From NCBI GenBank assembly GCA_050179685.1, contig JBFXEW010000014.1, forward strand, positions 1 to 64,000: a stretch of 64,000 bases of DNA. The letters run 5' to 3'. Source of the DNA: GWE2-40-63 sp050179685 (GTDB taxonomy: Bacteria > Bacteroidota > Bacteroidia > Bacteroidales > SZUA-534). Made by a program: the position numbers and the translations under genes. Positions 18,226-27,420 of the stretch are shown piece after piece (the first letter of the stretch is position 1; the number at the start of each line of letters is the position of its first letter). The notes under the pieces are model-generated. The model had not been told where the DNA came from and did not search any database. It saw nothing but the letters and a program-made list of their open reading frames with translations.

Positions 18226-18612
18226 ATGAATTATTACATAAATAAAACAATTAAATCAGAGTTTGAACAAGCCAATTAGTATGTAACAGAAGCATTGAAA
18301 AAAGAGGGATTTGGAGTGCTTTCGGAGATAGATATTAAAGAAAAACTGAAAGAAAAACTGGATGTTGATTTTCGAAAATACACTATTCTTGGAGCATGCA
18401 ACCCTCCAAATGCTTATAAGGCTTTACAACAGGAAGATAAAATTGGAACTATGCTTCCCTGCAATGTAATCCTGCAGGAATTGGATGATAACCAAATTGA
18501 AGTGGCTGCTGTTAATCAGGTAGCCTCTATGATGGCAGTTGAAAATCCAAACTTGAAAGAAATTGCAGATGAAATTAAAGAAAAACTCAAGCGTGTTATA
18601 AATTCATTGTAA
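18226..18612 (+). pseudogene. DUF302 gene interrupted by an in-frame TAG
   Basis: The 128-codon frame from the ATG at 18226 aligns from end to end with the intact DUF302 gene at 22874, but codon 18 is TAG (18277-18279), at the position of a Val-Ser in the relative. The rest is well conserved (GACNPPNAYKAL, GTMLPCNV), so the stop is recent, a sequencing error, or bypassed. Restart could occur at the TTG at 18295, giving a 105-residue protein lacking the first strand and helix. No frameshift is present. Confidence 0.7.
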
Positions 18613-18665
18613 CATATTGTTGTAAACTAACAATTATTATTAACTAGTTAAAAAGGAGAAACATT

Positions 18666-18869
18666 ATGCATGGATTTGAAGGAATGGGCTGGGGAATGGG
18701 CTGGACCTGGATTGTCGGCTTACTTGGCCTTATAGCAGTAGTTATTTTCACTCTTAGAGCATCAAATAAGCAAGGAGGAAAATCAGCACTGGATATTTTA
18801 AAGGACAGATATGCTAAAGGAGAAATTAGTAAAACTGAATTTGAAGAAAAGAAAAAAGATATCTCCTAA
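18666..18869 (+). CDS. SHOCT-domain small membrane protein
   Basis: A 67-residue protein with a Gly/Met/Trp-rich start, one membrane segment (about 13-30) and a C-terminal SHOCT motif, ALDILKDRYAKGEISKTEFE. A good AAAGGAG site precedes the ATG. SHOCT proteins are common beside copper ATPases; the function is unknown. Confidence 0.7.
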   Translation: MHGFEGMGWGMGWTWIVGLLGLIAVVIFTLRASNKQGGKSALDILKDRYAKGEISKTEFEEKKKDIS

Positions 18870-18985
18870 TATCTGATTTTAACCAGTCTCTTATAAATAC
18901 TCTTTAACACATAAAATCTACTATTTTAAGTGTTCATGTTGATAATATTGTCCAATAACTGAAGAAATAATTAAAATATTTTACT

Positions 18986-20071
18986 ATGCACAAAGATCCT
19001 GTTTGTGGAATGTCGGTTGAAAGTTCAGAATTCACTTTTGAATCTGAAGGTAAAAAGCATTATTTCTGTTCTGAAGGTTGTTTAAAAAAGTTCATTGAAT
19101 CAAATCATAAACAATCCAAAGAACACATTTATGATCTTATAATAATTGGAGGAGGCCCTGCAGGGTTAACTGCTGCAGTGTACGCCTCCATTTCAAAAAT
19201 GAACACTTTTCTTATAGCGAGCGAAATAGGCGGGCAGGCAATTGACAGTTCAAAAATTAAAAACTATATGGGTTTTGATTTTATTACAGGTGAAGAGCTT
19301 ACAAATAAATTTAAAGATCAATTCTTAAATGAACATTATCTATCACACAAAATAGATGACGTTATTGAAATAAAACATAACGACAATAAGTTTGAAGTTA
19401 TTACTAAAGGCCGGGATCAATTTTTTTCTCATTCAGTTATAATAGCAACAGGGATGAAAAAAAGAAAATTGGGAATTCCGGGCGAAGACCGCCTGCAACG
19501 TAAAGGTATATTATATAATACTGTACAGGACATAGGATTATTTTCAGGATTAGATGTTATAGTTATTGGTGGAGGAAATTCGGGAGCTCAAACTGCTAAC
19601 GATCTAAATAATATTGGTTGTAAAGTTATTCTTGTTACAAAAGGGAAAATGATAGCTGATCCCAAAGATATAGAAAAACTAAAAGGGAAAGATAACATTC
19701 AAATCATTGAAGAACATGACATTATCGAAATACTGGGAGCTAATGGCGTAAAAGGAGCAATTATTCAGTCTGAAAAAACATTGGAAATTAAGAAAATAGA
19801 TTGTAAAGGTGTGTTTATTCAGGTAGGGTTTCTTCCAAATACTGAGTTTTGCAAAAATCTTGTAGATCTAAATAAAAAGGGAGAAATAATTATTAATTCC
19901 GACTGTTCAACAAGCACCAAAGGTTTATTTGCTTGTGGTGATGTGACAAATGCATTTGGAAAACGAATTATAATTGCTTCTGGAGAAGGAGCTAAAGCTG
20001 CCTTAAGCACTAAAAAATATCTTTCTGAAAAAAAGATAACTACCACAAATAAACCCGGAACAATTAAATAA
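18986..20071 (+). CDS. YHS domain fused to thioredoxin-reductase-like flavoprotein lacking CxxC
   Basis: A 361-residue protein. Residues 1-40 are a YHS metal-binding domain (DPVCGMSV, then YFCSEGCLKKF). Residues 48-350 are a two-dinucleotide flavoprotein fold like thioredoxin reductase: FAD motif IIIGGGPAGLTAAVYAS, NADPH motif VIVIGGGNSGAQTA and the GLFACGDVT signature. Where TrxB at 59718 has the redox CATC, this protein reads NTVQ (178-181), so it cannot reduce thioredoxin by the usual route. It may pass electrons to a metal held by the YHS domain; inference. It lies 20 bases before the copper ATPase. Confidence 0.7.
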   Translation: MHKDPVCGMSVESSEFTFESEGKKHYFCSEGCLKKFIESNHKQSKEHIYDLIIIGGGPAGLTAAVYASISKMNTFLIASEIGGQAIDSSKIKNYMGFDFITGEELTNKFKDQFLNEHYLSHKIDDVIEIKHNDNKFEVITKGRDQFFSHSVIIATGMKKRKLGIPGEDRLQRKGILYNTVQDIGLFSGLDVIVIGGGNSGAQTANDLNNIGCKVILVTKGKMIADPKDIEKLKGKDNIQIIEEHDIIEILGANGVKGAIIQSEKTLEIKKIDCKGVFIQVGFLPNTEFCKNLVDLNKKGEIIINSDCSTSTKGLFACGDVTNAFGKRIIIASGEGAKAALSTKKYLSEKKITTTNKPGTIK

Positions 20072-20091
20072 AATTAGTAAAAATATTAGTT

Positions 20092-22527
20092 ATGAAAAAT
20101 GATGAAAAATATCAATGCCCTATGAAATGTGAGGGTGATAAAAGCTACAATGAACCTGGAAATTGTCCTGTTTGTAATATGCAGCTCACTTTGGTGCAGG
20201 GCCAAAACCCGGGAAAGCACCAGAATCATCAGGTAACTGAAGATAATCAGCATAAGCACGATCATCATGATCACAAAGAAACCGGGAAATCTGAAAAAAG
20301 AGGCAGCTATTACTGCCCAATGCATTGCGAAGGCGATAAAACCTATGAAAATCCGGGAGATTGCCCTGTATGCGGCATGCAATTAAATAAAGAAGAAAGT
20401 ATATCTGACTCAAAAACAGTTTATACATGTCCGATGCACCCTGAAGTAAGGCAAAACAAACCAGGAACCTGTCCAAAATGTGGCATGAACCTGGTACCCG
20501 AAAAGGGAGAAGAAACCAGTGAAGAAGAAAAAGCTTACAAAAAAATGGCAAAAAAATTCTGGATTGCTTTGGTGTTAAGTATCCCTGTTTTTGTAATTGC
20601 CATGTCGGAATTTTTTAGTTTTCTTCAATTGGAAAATATTGCATCAAAAAAGGTTTGGGGTTGGATAGAATTTATTTTAGCCACTCCTGTAGTTTTTTAT
20701 TCGAGTTGGGACTTTTTTAAACGAGGTTGGAGTTCTATCCGCAGATGGTCACCCAATATGTGGACCCTTATCTCAATAGGCGTAGGTGCAGCATACATAT
20801 TCAGTATTTTTGCCCTTGTTGCTCCACAAATTTTCCCCGCACAATTTAAAGATGCACAGGGCAATGCTCACTTATACTTTGAAGCTGCAGCAGTAATATT
20901 AACGTTAGTGCTCCTGGGTCAGGTACTAGAGTTACGGGCACATAGTAAAACGAATTCTGCTATTAAGGCTTTGCTCGATCTTGTACCACCGGTTGCAAGG
21001 CTTATCCAAAATGGAGAGGAAAAGGAAATACCCCTTGAAGAAGTTCAGGAAGGAGATGTATTGCGTGTTAAGCCCGGAGAAAAAATTCCGGTTGACGGTA
21101 TTATAACCGATGGTTCTGCTGTTATTGATGAAAGCATGATTACAGGTGAATCTATTCCGGCAGATAAATCCAACGGAGATAAAGTTACAGGCGGAACCAT
21201 AAATGGAAAAACATCATTTGAAATGAAAGCTGAAAAAGTAGGTTCTGATACGCTACTTTCACAAATCATTGAGATGGTTAACAAGGCCAGCCGTTCGAGA
21301 GCTCCTATACAAAAGTTAGCAGATATAGTAGCCAAATACTTTGTACAAATTGTAATTGCTATAGCTCTAATAACTTTCACCATTTGGGCAATTTGGGGGC
21401 CTGAGCCGGCATATGTATATGCTTTTGTTAATGCTGTATCGGTACTCATTATAGCCTGTCCCTGTGCCCTTGGACTGGCAACCCCGATGTCGATCATGGT
21501 AGGAACAGGCCGTGGTGCTCAATCGGGTGTGTTAGTAAAAGATGCCCGTGCCATTGAGGAAATGAATAAAGTAACCACTCTGATTATTGATAAAACAGGA
21601 ACCATTACAGAAGGAAAACCCAGCCTTAAATCGTTCAAATCATTTGGTAATATGGATGATGCCGATGTTTTGCAAATGGCAGCATCGGTTGATTATCACA
21701 GTGAACACCCTATTGCTGAAGCTATTGTTAGAGATGCCAAAAAATTGTATGGATTAAAACCGGAAAAACTTGAAAATTTTGAATCTATTACAGGTAAAGG
21801 AGTTCAGGCTATTTATAATAATCAAAAAGTTGCTTTGGGAAATCATAGGTTATTAATTGATTTCAATGCTTCTATTAGTGATTCCAATGCCGGTTTAGTA
21901 AAGGAATGGCAATCCAATGGACAAACTGTTATGTATCTTATTATCGATAATAAAGTGGAAGGCATTGTAAGTGTTGCCGATACCATTAAAGCAACTTCGG
22001 CTAAAGCAATTAAAGCTTTGCAAGAATTGGATGTAAAAGTTTATATGCTTACAGGAGATAATGAATATACAGCAAAAGCTGTAGCAGAAGAACTAAATCT
22101 GGATGGTTACCAGGCTGATTGTTTACCGAACGACAAATATGATAAAGTAAAAGAATTACAAGATCAGGGCCACATTGTAGCTATGGCCGGAGATGGAATA
22201 AACGATGCTCCCGCTTTGGAACAAGCCAATGTGGGAATTGCCATGGGAACCGGAACCGATATTGCTATGCAAAGTGCCGAGATAACCCTTGTGAAAGGTG
22301 ATTTAAGCGGGATTGTACGTGCCAGAGATTTAAGCCACAAGGTAATGCGCAACATTAAACAAAACTTGTTCTTCGCCTTTATCTATAATGCTCTTGGTGT
22401 TCCTGTTGCTGCCGGTATATTGTTCCCTTTCTTTGGAATCTTGCTAAGCCCTATAATTGCAGCTGCTGCTATGAGTTTTAGCTCTGTTTCTGTGATCACT
22501 AATGCGTTGCGTTTAAGAAAAAAATAA
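20092..22527 (+). CDS. copA: CopA-type Cu(I)-exporting P1B ATPase with three metal-binding ribbons
   Basis: An 811-residue ATPase. In place of HMA domains it has three zinc-ribbon-like metal domains at residues 9-32, 75-98 and 113-134 (each CPM...CPxCxM), with a His-rich linker at 43-62. The core shows TGES, the metal-site IIACPCALGLATP, DKTGTITEGKP, the SEHPIAEAI HP motif and GDGINDAPAL. CPC in TM6 with MSFSSVSV in TM8 fits the Cu(I)/Ag(I) subgroup P1B-1. It exports copper from cytoplasm to periplasm at the cost of ATP. It is the centre of the copper block. Confidence 0.92.
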   Translation: MKNDEKYQCPMKCEGDKSYNEPGNCPVCNMQLTLVQGQNPGKHQNHQVTEDNQHKHDHHDHKETGKSEKRGSYYCPMHCEGDKTYENPGDCPVCGMQLNKEESISDSKTVYTCPMHPEVRQNKPGTCPKCGMNLVPEKGEETSEEEKAYKKMAKKFWIALVLSIPVFVIAMSEFFSFLQLENIASKKVWGWIEFILATPVVFYSSWDFFKRGWSSIRRWSPNMWTLISIGVGAAYIFSIFALVAPQIFPAQFKDAQGNAHLYFEAAAVILTLVLLGQVLELRAHSKTNSAIKALLDLVPPVARLIQNGEEKEIPLEEVQEGDVLRVKPGEKIPVDGIITDGSAVIDESMITGESIPADKSNGDKVTGGTINGKTSFEMKAEKVGSDTLLSQIIEMVNKASRSRAPIQKLADIVAKYFVQIVIAIALITFTIWAIWGPEPAYVYAFVNAVSVLIIACPCALGLATPMSIMVGTGRGAQSGVLVKDARAIEEMNKVTTLIIDKTGTITEGKPSLKSFKSFGNMDDADVLQMAASVDYHSEHPIAEAIVRDAKKLYGLKPEKLENFESITGKGVQAIYNNQKVALGNHRLLIDFNASISDSNAGLVKEWQSNGQTVMYLIIDNKVEGIVSVADTIKATSAKAIKALQELDVKVYMLTGDNEYTAKAVAEELNLDGYQADCLPNDKYDKVKELQDQGHIVAMAGDGINDAPALEQANVGIAMGTGTDIAMQSAEITLVKGDLSGIVRARDLSHKVMRNIKQNLFFAFIYNALGVPVAAGILFPFFGILLSPIIAAAAMSFSSVSVITNALRLRKK

Positions 22528-22542
22528 AGAAAGGAATGAAAA

Positions 22543-22851
22543 ATGAAAACTTTAAAGAAATGTAAATCCTATATAATAATATTTGTAACAATATTATTAT
22601 CTGCTTGTGGAAGATTTATTCCATATAGCGTACCATCTCAGTTTGGATTAGATGATGGTGCTAGTAAAAAACTACCAAACTATAAGAATTATTATGAATT
22701 TGTTAGTCAATATGATCCTTTCAACTGGCAAGCCTATGGATCAGCATATTATGTTTTTGATGATTATCTTTTTCATGAATATAACAGTTATAATATAACC
22801 ACTCAAAACAATGCCCTTGGATTACAAGCATTTCGACAAATACAATATTAA
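22543..22851 (+). CDS. Small lipoprotein of unknown function
   Basis: A 102-residue protein with a lipobox LLSACGR. The mature part is rich in Tyr, Phe, Ser and Asn without a metal motif. It starts 15 bases after the ATPase stop. I do not recognise the family. Confidence 0.55.
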   Translation: MKTLKKCKSYIIIFVTILLSACGRFIPYSVPSQFGLDDGASKKLPNYKNYYEFVSQYDPFNWQAYGSAYYVFDDYLFHEYNSYNITTQNNALGLQAFRQIQY

Positions 22852-22873
22852 CAACAAATAAAAAAATATAAAA

Positions 22874-23260
22874 ATGGAATATTATATAAGCAAAAAAACA
22901 GGATTCAAATTTAACGAAGCCGTTTCAAAGGTTACCGAATCTTTAAAGAACGAAGGATTTGGAGTTTTAACAGAAATCAATATTCACGATAAGTTTAAAG
23001 AAAAACTAAATGTTGATTTTAGAAAGTATAAGATTCTCGGAGCTTGTAATCCGGCATTTGCTTTGAAAGCATTACTTGCAGAAGATAAGATTGGTACCAT
23101 GTTACCTTGTAATGTTATTATTCAGGAAATATCAAAAGGTATTGTTGAAGTTGCCGCTGTTGATCCTATGGCTTCCATGATGGCAATTGAAAACGGCTCA
23201 CTTGTTGAGATTGCAGCGGAAGTTAAAGAAAAATTAACAAGGGTAATCGATTCTTTATAA
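22874..23260 (+). CDS. DUF302 protein, cytoplasmic
   Basis: A 128-residue protein without a signal peptide: YYISKKTGFKFNEAVSKV, GFGVLTEI, GACNPAFALKAL, GTMLPCNV. This is the full DUF302 pattern, with two conserved cysteines. It is the intact counterpart of the broken copy at 18226. DUF302 proteins are common in metal and sulfur gene clusters; the function is unknown. Confidence 0.75.
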   Translation: MEYYISKKTGFKFNEAVSKVTESLKNEGFGVLTEINIHDKFKEKLNVDFRKYKILGACNPAFALKALLAEDKIGTMLPCNVIIQEISKGIVEVAAVDPMASMMAIENGSLVEIAAEVKEKLTRVIDSL

Positions 23261-23290
23261 CTATTTGTTTAACACATTAAATTAAATTTT

Positions 23291-23809
23291 ATGATACCAT
23301 TACATCCAATTATAGTTCATTTTCCAGTTGCTCTTATAATAAGTGCATTATTATTTGCTGTTTTAGCATTAGTAATTAAAACCAATGGTGAAAAATTTAA
23401 GGAGGTTTTTAAATGGAACTTATTCCTTGGTTCATTCGCTTCTGTAATTGCAATTATGACTGGTTTATTAGAAGAAAAAACGCTTGTACACAACGATGCA
23501 ATTCATGAAATACTAAAAGTACATGAATTACTGGGATATATTACTACCGGCATTTTTGTTGTCTTGTCTCTCTGGCTAATTATTAGGAATTCAGCACTTA
23601 AAGGAATTGAGATAAAATTAATCATTTTGATTTTATTTTCTAGTGTTGTAATAATGGCTTACTCAGCTCATCTTGGTGGTAAAATGGTTTATGAACAAGG
23701 AGCGGGTGTAGTTCCAATGGAGGAAATTATTAATGATCAGACTCATGATCATAATCACGATGATCACAGCCATACTACACAGAAAAGTCATGATAATCAC
23801 AATCACTAA
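23291..23809 (+). CDS. DUF2231 membrane protein with His-rich tail
   Basis: A 172-residue protein with four membrane segments and the DUF2231 start IPLHPIIVHFPVALI, whose histidines could hold haem or metal. The last 25 residues are an Asp/His-rich tail (DHNHDDHSH) probably outside the membrane. Function unknown; likely linked to copper handling by context. Confidence 0.7.
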   Translation: MIPLHPIIVHFPVALIISALLFAVLALVIKTNGEKFKEVFKWNLFLGSFASVIAIMTGLLEEKTLVHNDAIHEILKVHELLGYITTGIFVVLSLWLIIRNSALKGIEIKLIILILFSSVVIMAYSAHLGGKMVYEQGAGVVPMEEIINDQTHDHNHDDHSHTTQKSHDNHNH

Positions 23810-23820
23810 AATTAAAAATC

Positions 23821-24303
23821 ATGAATAAGAAAAGCATCCCCAATAGAAGAACCAGAAATCAAAAATTAACATGGAGTATTACGGAAAAGAGAGTATTTAT
23901 GATTATTGGTTTGGCTTTTATATTAATCGCTTTGGTAATTTTTAGAAACAATGCTAAGGATGATTTAAAAAAGCAAAACGCATATAAAGCTTTCATTGGT
24001 AAAGAAGTTCCGGATAGTATGGTCTGTATGGTAAGTGGAGTTGTAAAGTATAAAGCTATACACCCCGTTGAAGTGAAAGGTGAAGTGTACTGGGGGTGTT
24101 GTGATAGATGTTTACATAAACTGTCTTACAATGTGGATAATGTTTTATTTACTAAAGATCCAATCTCAAAAAAATTAATAAGCAAATCAAAAGCAGTAAT
24201 TCGGTTAGATCCAAATAATCAAAAACTTGCCATGTACTTTGAATCAGTTGAAACATATAATCAATATACTCAGTCAATTAAAGTGAATAATATAAGTTAT
24301 TAA
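23821..24303 (+). CDS. Membrane-anchored TRASH/YHS-like metal-binding protein
   Basis: A 160-residue protein with a basic N-terminus, one membrane segment (about 25-42), then an outer domain with MVCMVSG and VYWGCCDRC, a Cys arrangement like TRASH or YHS metal domains. It has no catalytic motif. Copper or silver binding in the periplasm is likely from ligands and context. It follows the DUF2231 gene by 11 bases. Confidence 0.5.
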   Translation: MNKKSIPNRRTRNQKLTWSITEKRVFMIIGLAFILIALVIFRNNAKDDLKKQNAYKAFIGKEVPDSMVCMVSGVVKYKAIHPVEVKGEVYWGCCDRCLHKLSYNVDNVLFTKDPISKKLISKSKAVIRLDPNNQKLAMYFESVETYNQYTQSIKVNNISY

Positions 24304-24319
24304 TTATAAACAATAAGTT

Positions 24320-24574
24320 ATGAAAATAAAAATCAAATTCTTATTTACGATTGCTGTGATGGCTGTTGCATTAACCGCAATATCCTGCTCAAGTAGTAAT
24401 AAAAAGTCAAATGAATCAACACATACGCATCAGCATGAAGCTAAACAATATACCTGCTCGATGCATCCTGAGGTTATCGAGGACAAGCCAGGAAATTGTC
24501 CTGAATGTGGAATGGAATTAATTGAAAAAAAGGAACATGGTCATGAAGATCATGATCATGACCACAATCAGTAG
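24320..24574 (+). CDS. Heavy-metal-binding lipoprotein
   Basis: An 84-residue lipoprotein (lipobox TAISCSS) with one zinc-ribbon-like metal domain (CSMHPEV...GNCPECGMEL) flanked by His-rich stretches (HTHQHE; HGHEDHDHDH). It is the same domain as in the CusB-like adaptor and the copper ATPase, here on a lipid anchor. Probable periplasmic metal buffer or carrier. Confidence 0.75.
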   Translation: MKIKIKFLFTIAVMAVALTAISCSSSNKKSNESTHTHQHEAKQYTCSMHPEVIEDKPGNCPECGMELIEKKEHGHEDHDHDHNQ

Positions 24575-24599
24575 TATTAATCAATAAAAATTAAGTAAA

Positions 24600-25034
24600 A
24601 TGAAAAAAACAATTTTATTAAGTATGTTATTTATTGCGGGTATCAGTATATCATCTATTGCCCAAAATATTAAAAAAGAAAAGTTTAAAGTTTATGGCAA
24701 TTGTGGTATGTGTGAAACGAGAATTGAAAAAGCCGCTAAAGCTGTTGATGGAGTTTCAGTAGCCGATTGGGACAAAGAAACAAAGATGATTGAAGTAAGT
24801 TTTGATGAATCAAAAACTGACGTGCATAAAATACACATGGCAATTGCTAAAGCTGGCCATGATACAGAAATGCACAAAGCATCTGATGAAGTGTACAAAG
24901 GTTTGCCCGGCTGTTGTCAGTATGAACGCGCTGCATCTAAGCAAAGTCATGATCACAGTAAAGGACATGATCATTCAAGTTGTACTAGAGATAAAAGTGC
25001 TAGTGCAGCTTCTTGCTGTAGTAAAGGTAATTAA
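24600..25034 (+). CDS. Secreted HMA-domain protein with His/Cys tail
   Basis: A 144-residue protein with a signal peptide ending SIAQ, an HMA domain (VYGNCGMCETRIEKA, CxxC) at residues about 26-92, and a tail with GCC, HDHSKGHDHSSC and SCC. A secreted HMA domain resembles MerP-like periplasmic carriers. It is the last gene of the copper block, before a long inverted repeat. Confidence 0.75.
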   Translation: MKKTILLSMLFIAGISISSIAQNIKKEKFKVYGNCGMCETRIEKAAKAVDGVSVADWDKETKMIEVSFDESKTDVHKIHMAIAKAGHDTEMHKASDEVYKGLPGCCQYERAASKQSHDHSKGHDHSSCTRDKSASAASCCSKGN

Positions 25035-25054
25035 GGGCTAGGATTAATAGTTCT

Positions 25055-25130
25055 GAACGATTGGTATGAGTTTTAAAATTAGGTGTAAAATGTTTCATTT
25101 TCTTAGGTTTATCATACCGATCGTTCTTTT
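25055..25130 (+). terminator. 15-bp large-loop inverted repeat with T-tract
   Basis: GAACGATTGGTATGA (25055-25069) pairs with TCATACCGATCGTTC (25112-25126), all Watson-Crick but one G-U, around a 42-nt loop and followed by TTTT. It closes the copper block and is a likely terminator. Confidence 0.5.
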
Positions 25131-25191
25131 CCAATTACTTATCTTCTTGAATCATTTCTATTAAGCAATTTGAAATATTATTTGAAACAAA

Positions 25192-26268
25192 GTGGTACCT
25201 GATATAAAAATATTAATTATTGGTGGTTACGGAAATGTGGGAAGTAAAATTGTTTCTATTCTTGATTCAATGCAACTTTTCTCAATAACCATTGCAGGTA
25301 GGAATTTAGATAAAGCACATAAGCTCGCAAAACAATATAGTAAAAATGTTCACAGTTGTAAATTTGATGCTCAAGACTTCTTACAAAAGAAACTATATAT
25401 AAAAAACAATGATATTATTATTTCTTGTATTGATTTATCAGATGACAAATTGGCAAAATTTATATTAGAAAATGGCAAAATCTATATCGATCTTACTGCT
25501 AGTTATGAATACATTCAAAAAGTTGAACAAATAAATGATATAGCCTTAATTAATAAAGGATTAGCTGTTTTAAGCGTAGGACTTGTACCAGGTCTTTCAA
25601 ATTTAATGATAAAGCACTTGCAGCAAATTAGTAAACGCTTGAATCATTTTGAAAAAGCCGAGATATTTGTACAACTTGGATTAGGAGATACCAATGGAAA
25701 GGCTGCTGTTCAGTGGATACTAAATAATGTGAATAGGGAGTATATTGTTAAAAACAAAAACCAGGATTTCAGTTACAAGCCATTAACGAAAGGTAAGTAT
25801 GAAGAGATTTTTGGCAAGAGGGTGTTATTTTATCCCTTCAACTTCTCCGATCAACATGTCGTATGCAATACATTAAATATTAACAGGGTTGTAAGTTATT
25901 TGGGATTCAATTCCAATTTGATATCAATCCTTTTTTCTTTTCTTAAAAAGATCGGATTTTTTAATCTGTTAAAAATTAAAAGTGTTAATAATCTTCTTCT
26001 TAAAGCTTTTACAAAGATTCGAATTGGGAATGACTTATTCTCGTTAAATACCAAATTATATACTACAGATGAAAAAGTATATTCATTGTCTGTTTTAGGT
26101 AAAGAAGAAGCTGTTACCACTGCTAGGATTGTATGTAATTTAATAAGATGGATTCACTTCAGTTATAACAGTTTACCTGTTGGAGTAAACCATATTGAGC
26201 AACTCTTTTCTTATGAAGAAGCAATGAAGGACTTAAATTTCAAGATACAACTACAAATAGAGGGTTAA
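25192..26268 (+). CDS. Saccharopine dehydrogenase-like NAD(P)-binding protein
   Basis: A 358-residue protein with an N-terminal Rossmann motif ILIIGGYGNVGSKIV and a body like the saccharopine dehydrogenase family (short-chain trans-acting type). The start is a GTG at 25192 with no better ATG upstream. No metal motif is present. It is 13 bases before the MoeB-like gene and so probably in one operon. The substrate is unknown; the context is sulfur chemistry rather than lysine metabolism. Confidence 0.65.
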   Translation: MVPDIKILIIGGYGNVGSKIVSILDSMQLFSITIAGRNLDKAHKLAKQYSKNVHSCKFDAQDFLQKKLYIKNNDIIISCIDLSDDKLAKFILENGKIYIDLTASYEYIQKVEQINDIALINKGLAVLSVGLVPGLSNLMIKHLQQISKRLNHFEKAEIFVQLGLGDTNGKAAVQWILNNVNREYIVKNKNQDFSYKPLTKGKYEEIFGKRVLFYPFNFSDQHVVCNTLNINRVVSYLGFNSNLISILFSFLKKIGFFNLLKIKSVNNLLLKAFTKIRIGNDLFSLNTKLYTTDEKVYSLSVLGKEEAVTTARIVCNLIRWIHFSYNSLPVGVNHIEQLFSYEEAMKDLNFKIQLQIEG

Positions 26269-26281
26269 ATCTTATTCAATT

Positions 26282-27361
26282 ATGGATTATTTAAATAAAA
26301 AGGACTTATCAAGATACCACCGTCAGATTATATTACCACAAGTAGGTGAATCTGGACAAGAAAAACTACAAAATGCTAAGGTGCTGGTTATTGGAGCTGG
26401 TGGATTAGGGTCACCAGTTTTATTGTATCTTACAGCTGCTGGCATAGGTACAATTGGAGTAATAGACTTTGACAAAGTTGATTTAAGCAATCTACATCGT
26501 CAAATTTTATTTAACACAAACGATTTGGGTAAAGATAAAATTGAAATTGCTGCGGAGCGTTTGAGTCAGTTGAATCCGGCAATAAAGATCATCCCCTATA
26601 ATTTCAAATTAACTAAAGACAATGTCTTAAATATTTTTAAAGATTATGATATTATAGTAGATGGCTCCGACAACTTTCCAACAAGATATATGGTAAGTGA
26701 TGCAACAGTTATTTTAAATAAACCGTTAGTTTATGGAGCTGTACATCAATTTATCGGACAGGCGTCTGTATTTAATTATAAGGATGGGCCAACTTATCGC
26801 TGCTTGTTTCCGGAACAACCTAAACATGGTGAAACATTATCGTGTTCAACCGCCGGAGTTTTAGGAGTACTACCGGGAATTATCGGCTCTATTCAGGCTA
26901 ATGAAACAATCAAAATTATATTAGACATTGGTGATACTTTATCCGGAAGATTGTTTCAAATTAATAGTTTAGATTTCTCAATTGATTTAATAGATGTTGC
27001 CCCTGATCCCATCTATAAAAACATTAATAAATTAGGTAATTATGATTTTGAATGTAATACATCAATAAATAACATTAACTGCATTGATTTGCATAAAGAA
27101 TTAAAACACAATTCAGGAATTGAAATCTTTGATTTAAGAGATTTAACCGATTTTGGCAAATTTAACATTGGTGGTCAAAATATTTCAGCACATGAGTTAT
27201 TAAATAATATTGATCTGATTCCTAAGAATAAAAAAGTCATTATTATTTGTGAATGTGGAGAACAAAGCTCGGCTATAGTTGAATATTTACAAGAAAAACA
27301 CAAATTCAATAATATTTATAACCTGGAAGGCGGTATTAATGAATGGTTAAGAACAATATAA
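26282..27361 (+). CDS. MoeB/ThiF-type adenylyltransferase with C-terminal rhodanese domain
   Basis: A 359-residue protein. The E1-like domain (1-245) has RYHRQIILPQVG, the ATP loop VLVIGAGGLGSPVLLYL, NLHRQILF and the SCSTAGVLGVLPGI segment with the adenylation-site Cys. The C-terminal domain (265-359) is rhodanese-like with CECGEQSS, keeping the catalytic Cys but with Gln where Arg is usual. Such fusions activate and sulfurate ubiquitin-like carrier proteins in cofactor or sulfur-transfer pathways. No carrier protein gene is adjacent, so the pathway is open. Confidence 0.75.
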   Translation: MDYLNKKDLSRYHRQIILPQVGESGQEKLQNAKVLVIGAGGLGSPVLLYLTAAGIGTIGVIDFDKVDLSNLHRQILFNTNDLGKDKIEIAAERLSQLNPAIKIIPYNFKLTKDNVLNIFKDYDIIVDGSDNFPTRYMVSDATVILNKPLVYGAVHQFIGQASVFNYKDGPTYRCLFPEQPKHGETLSCSTAGVLGVLPGIIGSIQANETIKIILDIGDTLSGRLFQINSLDFSIDLIDVAPDPIYKNINKLGNYDFECNTSINNINCIDLHKELKHNSGIEIFDLRDLTDFGKFNIGGQNISAHELLNNIDLIPKNKKVIIICECGEQSSAIVEYLQEKHKFNNIYNLEGGINEWLRTI

Positions 27362-27420
27362 TAAAACAGTGTAATATTAAAAAATCCTACAAGTTTACTA
27401 TCAAATAAAGAGCAATTATT

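Noticed and set aside
18277..18279. TAG read as pyrrolysine or other recoding
   Set aside because: Not known in this phylum, no supporting element is seen, and the intact relative has an ordinary codon there.
25066..25164. 32-codon hydrophobic frame after the copper block
   Set aside because: Its start lies inside the stem of the inverted repeat and there is no ribosome-binding site; likely chance in AT-rich DNA.
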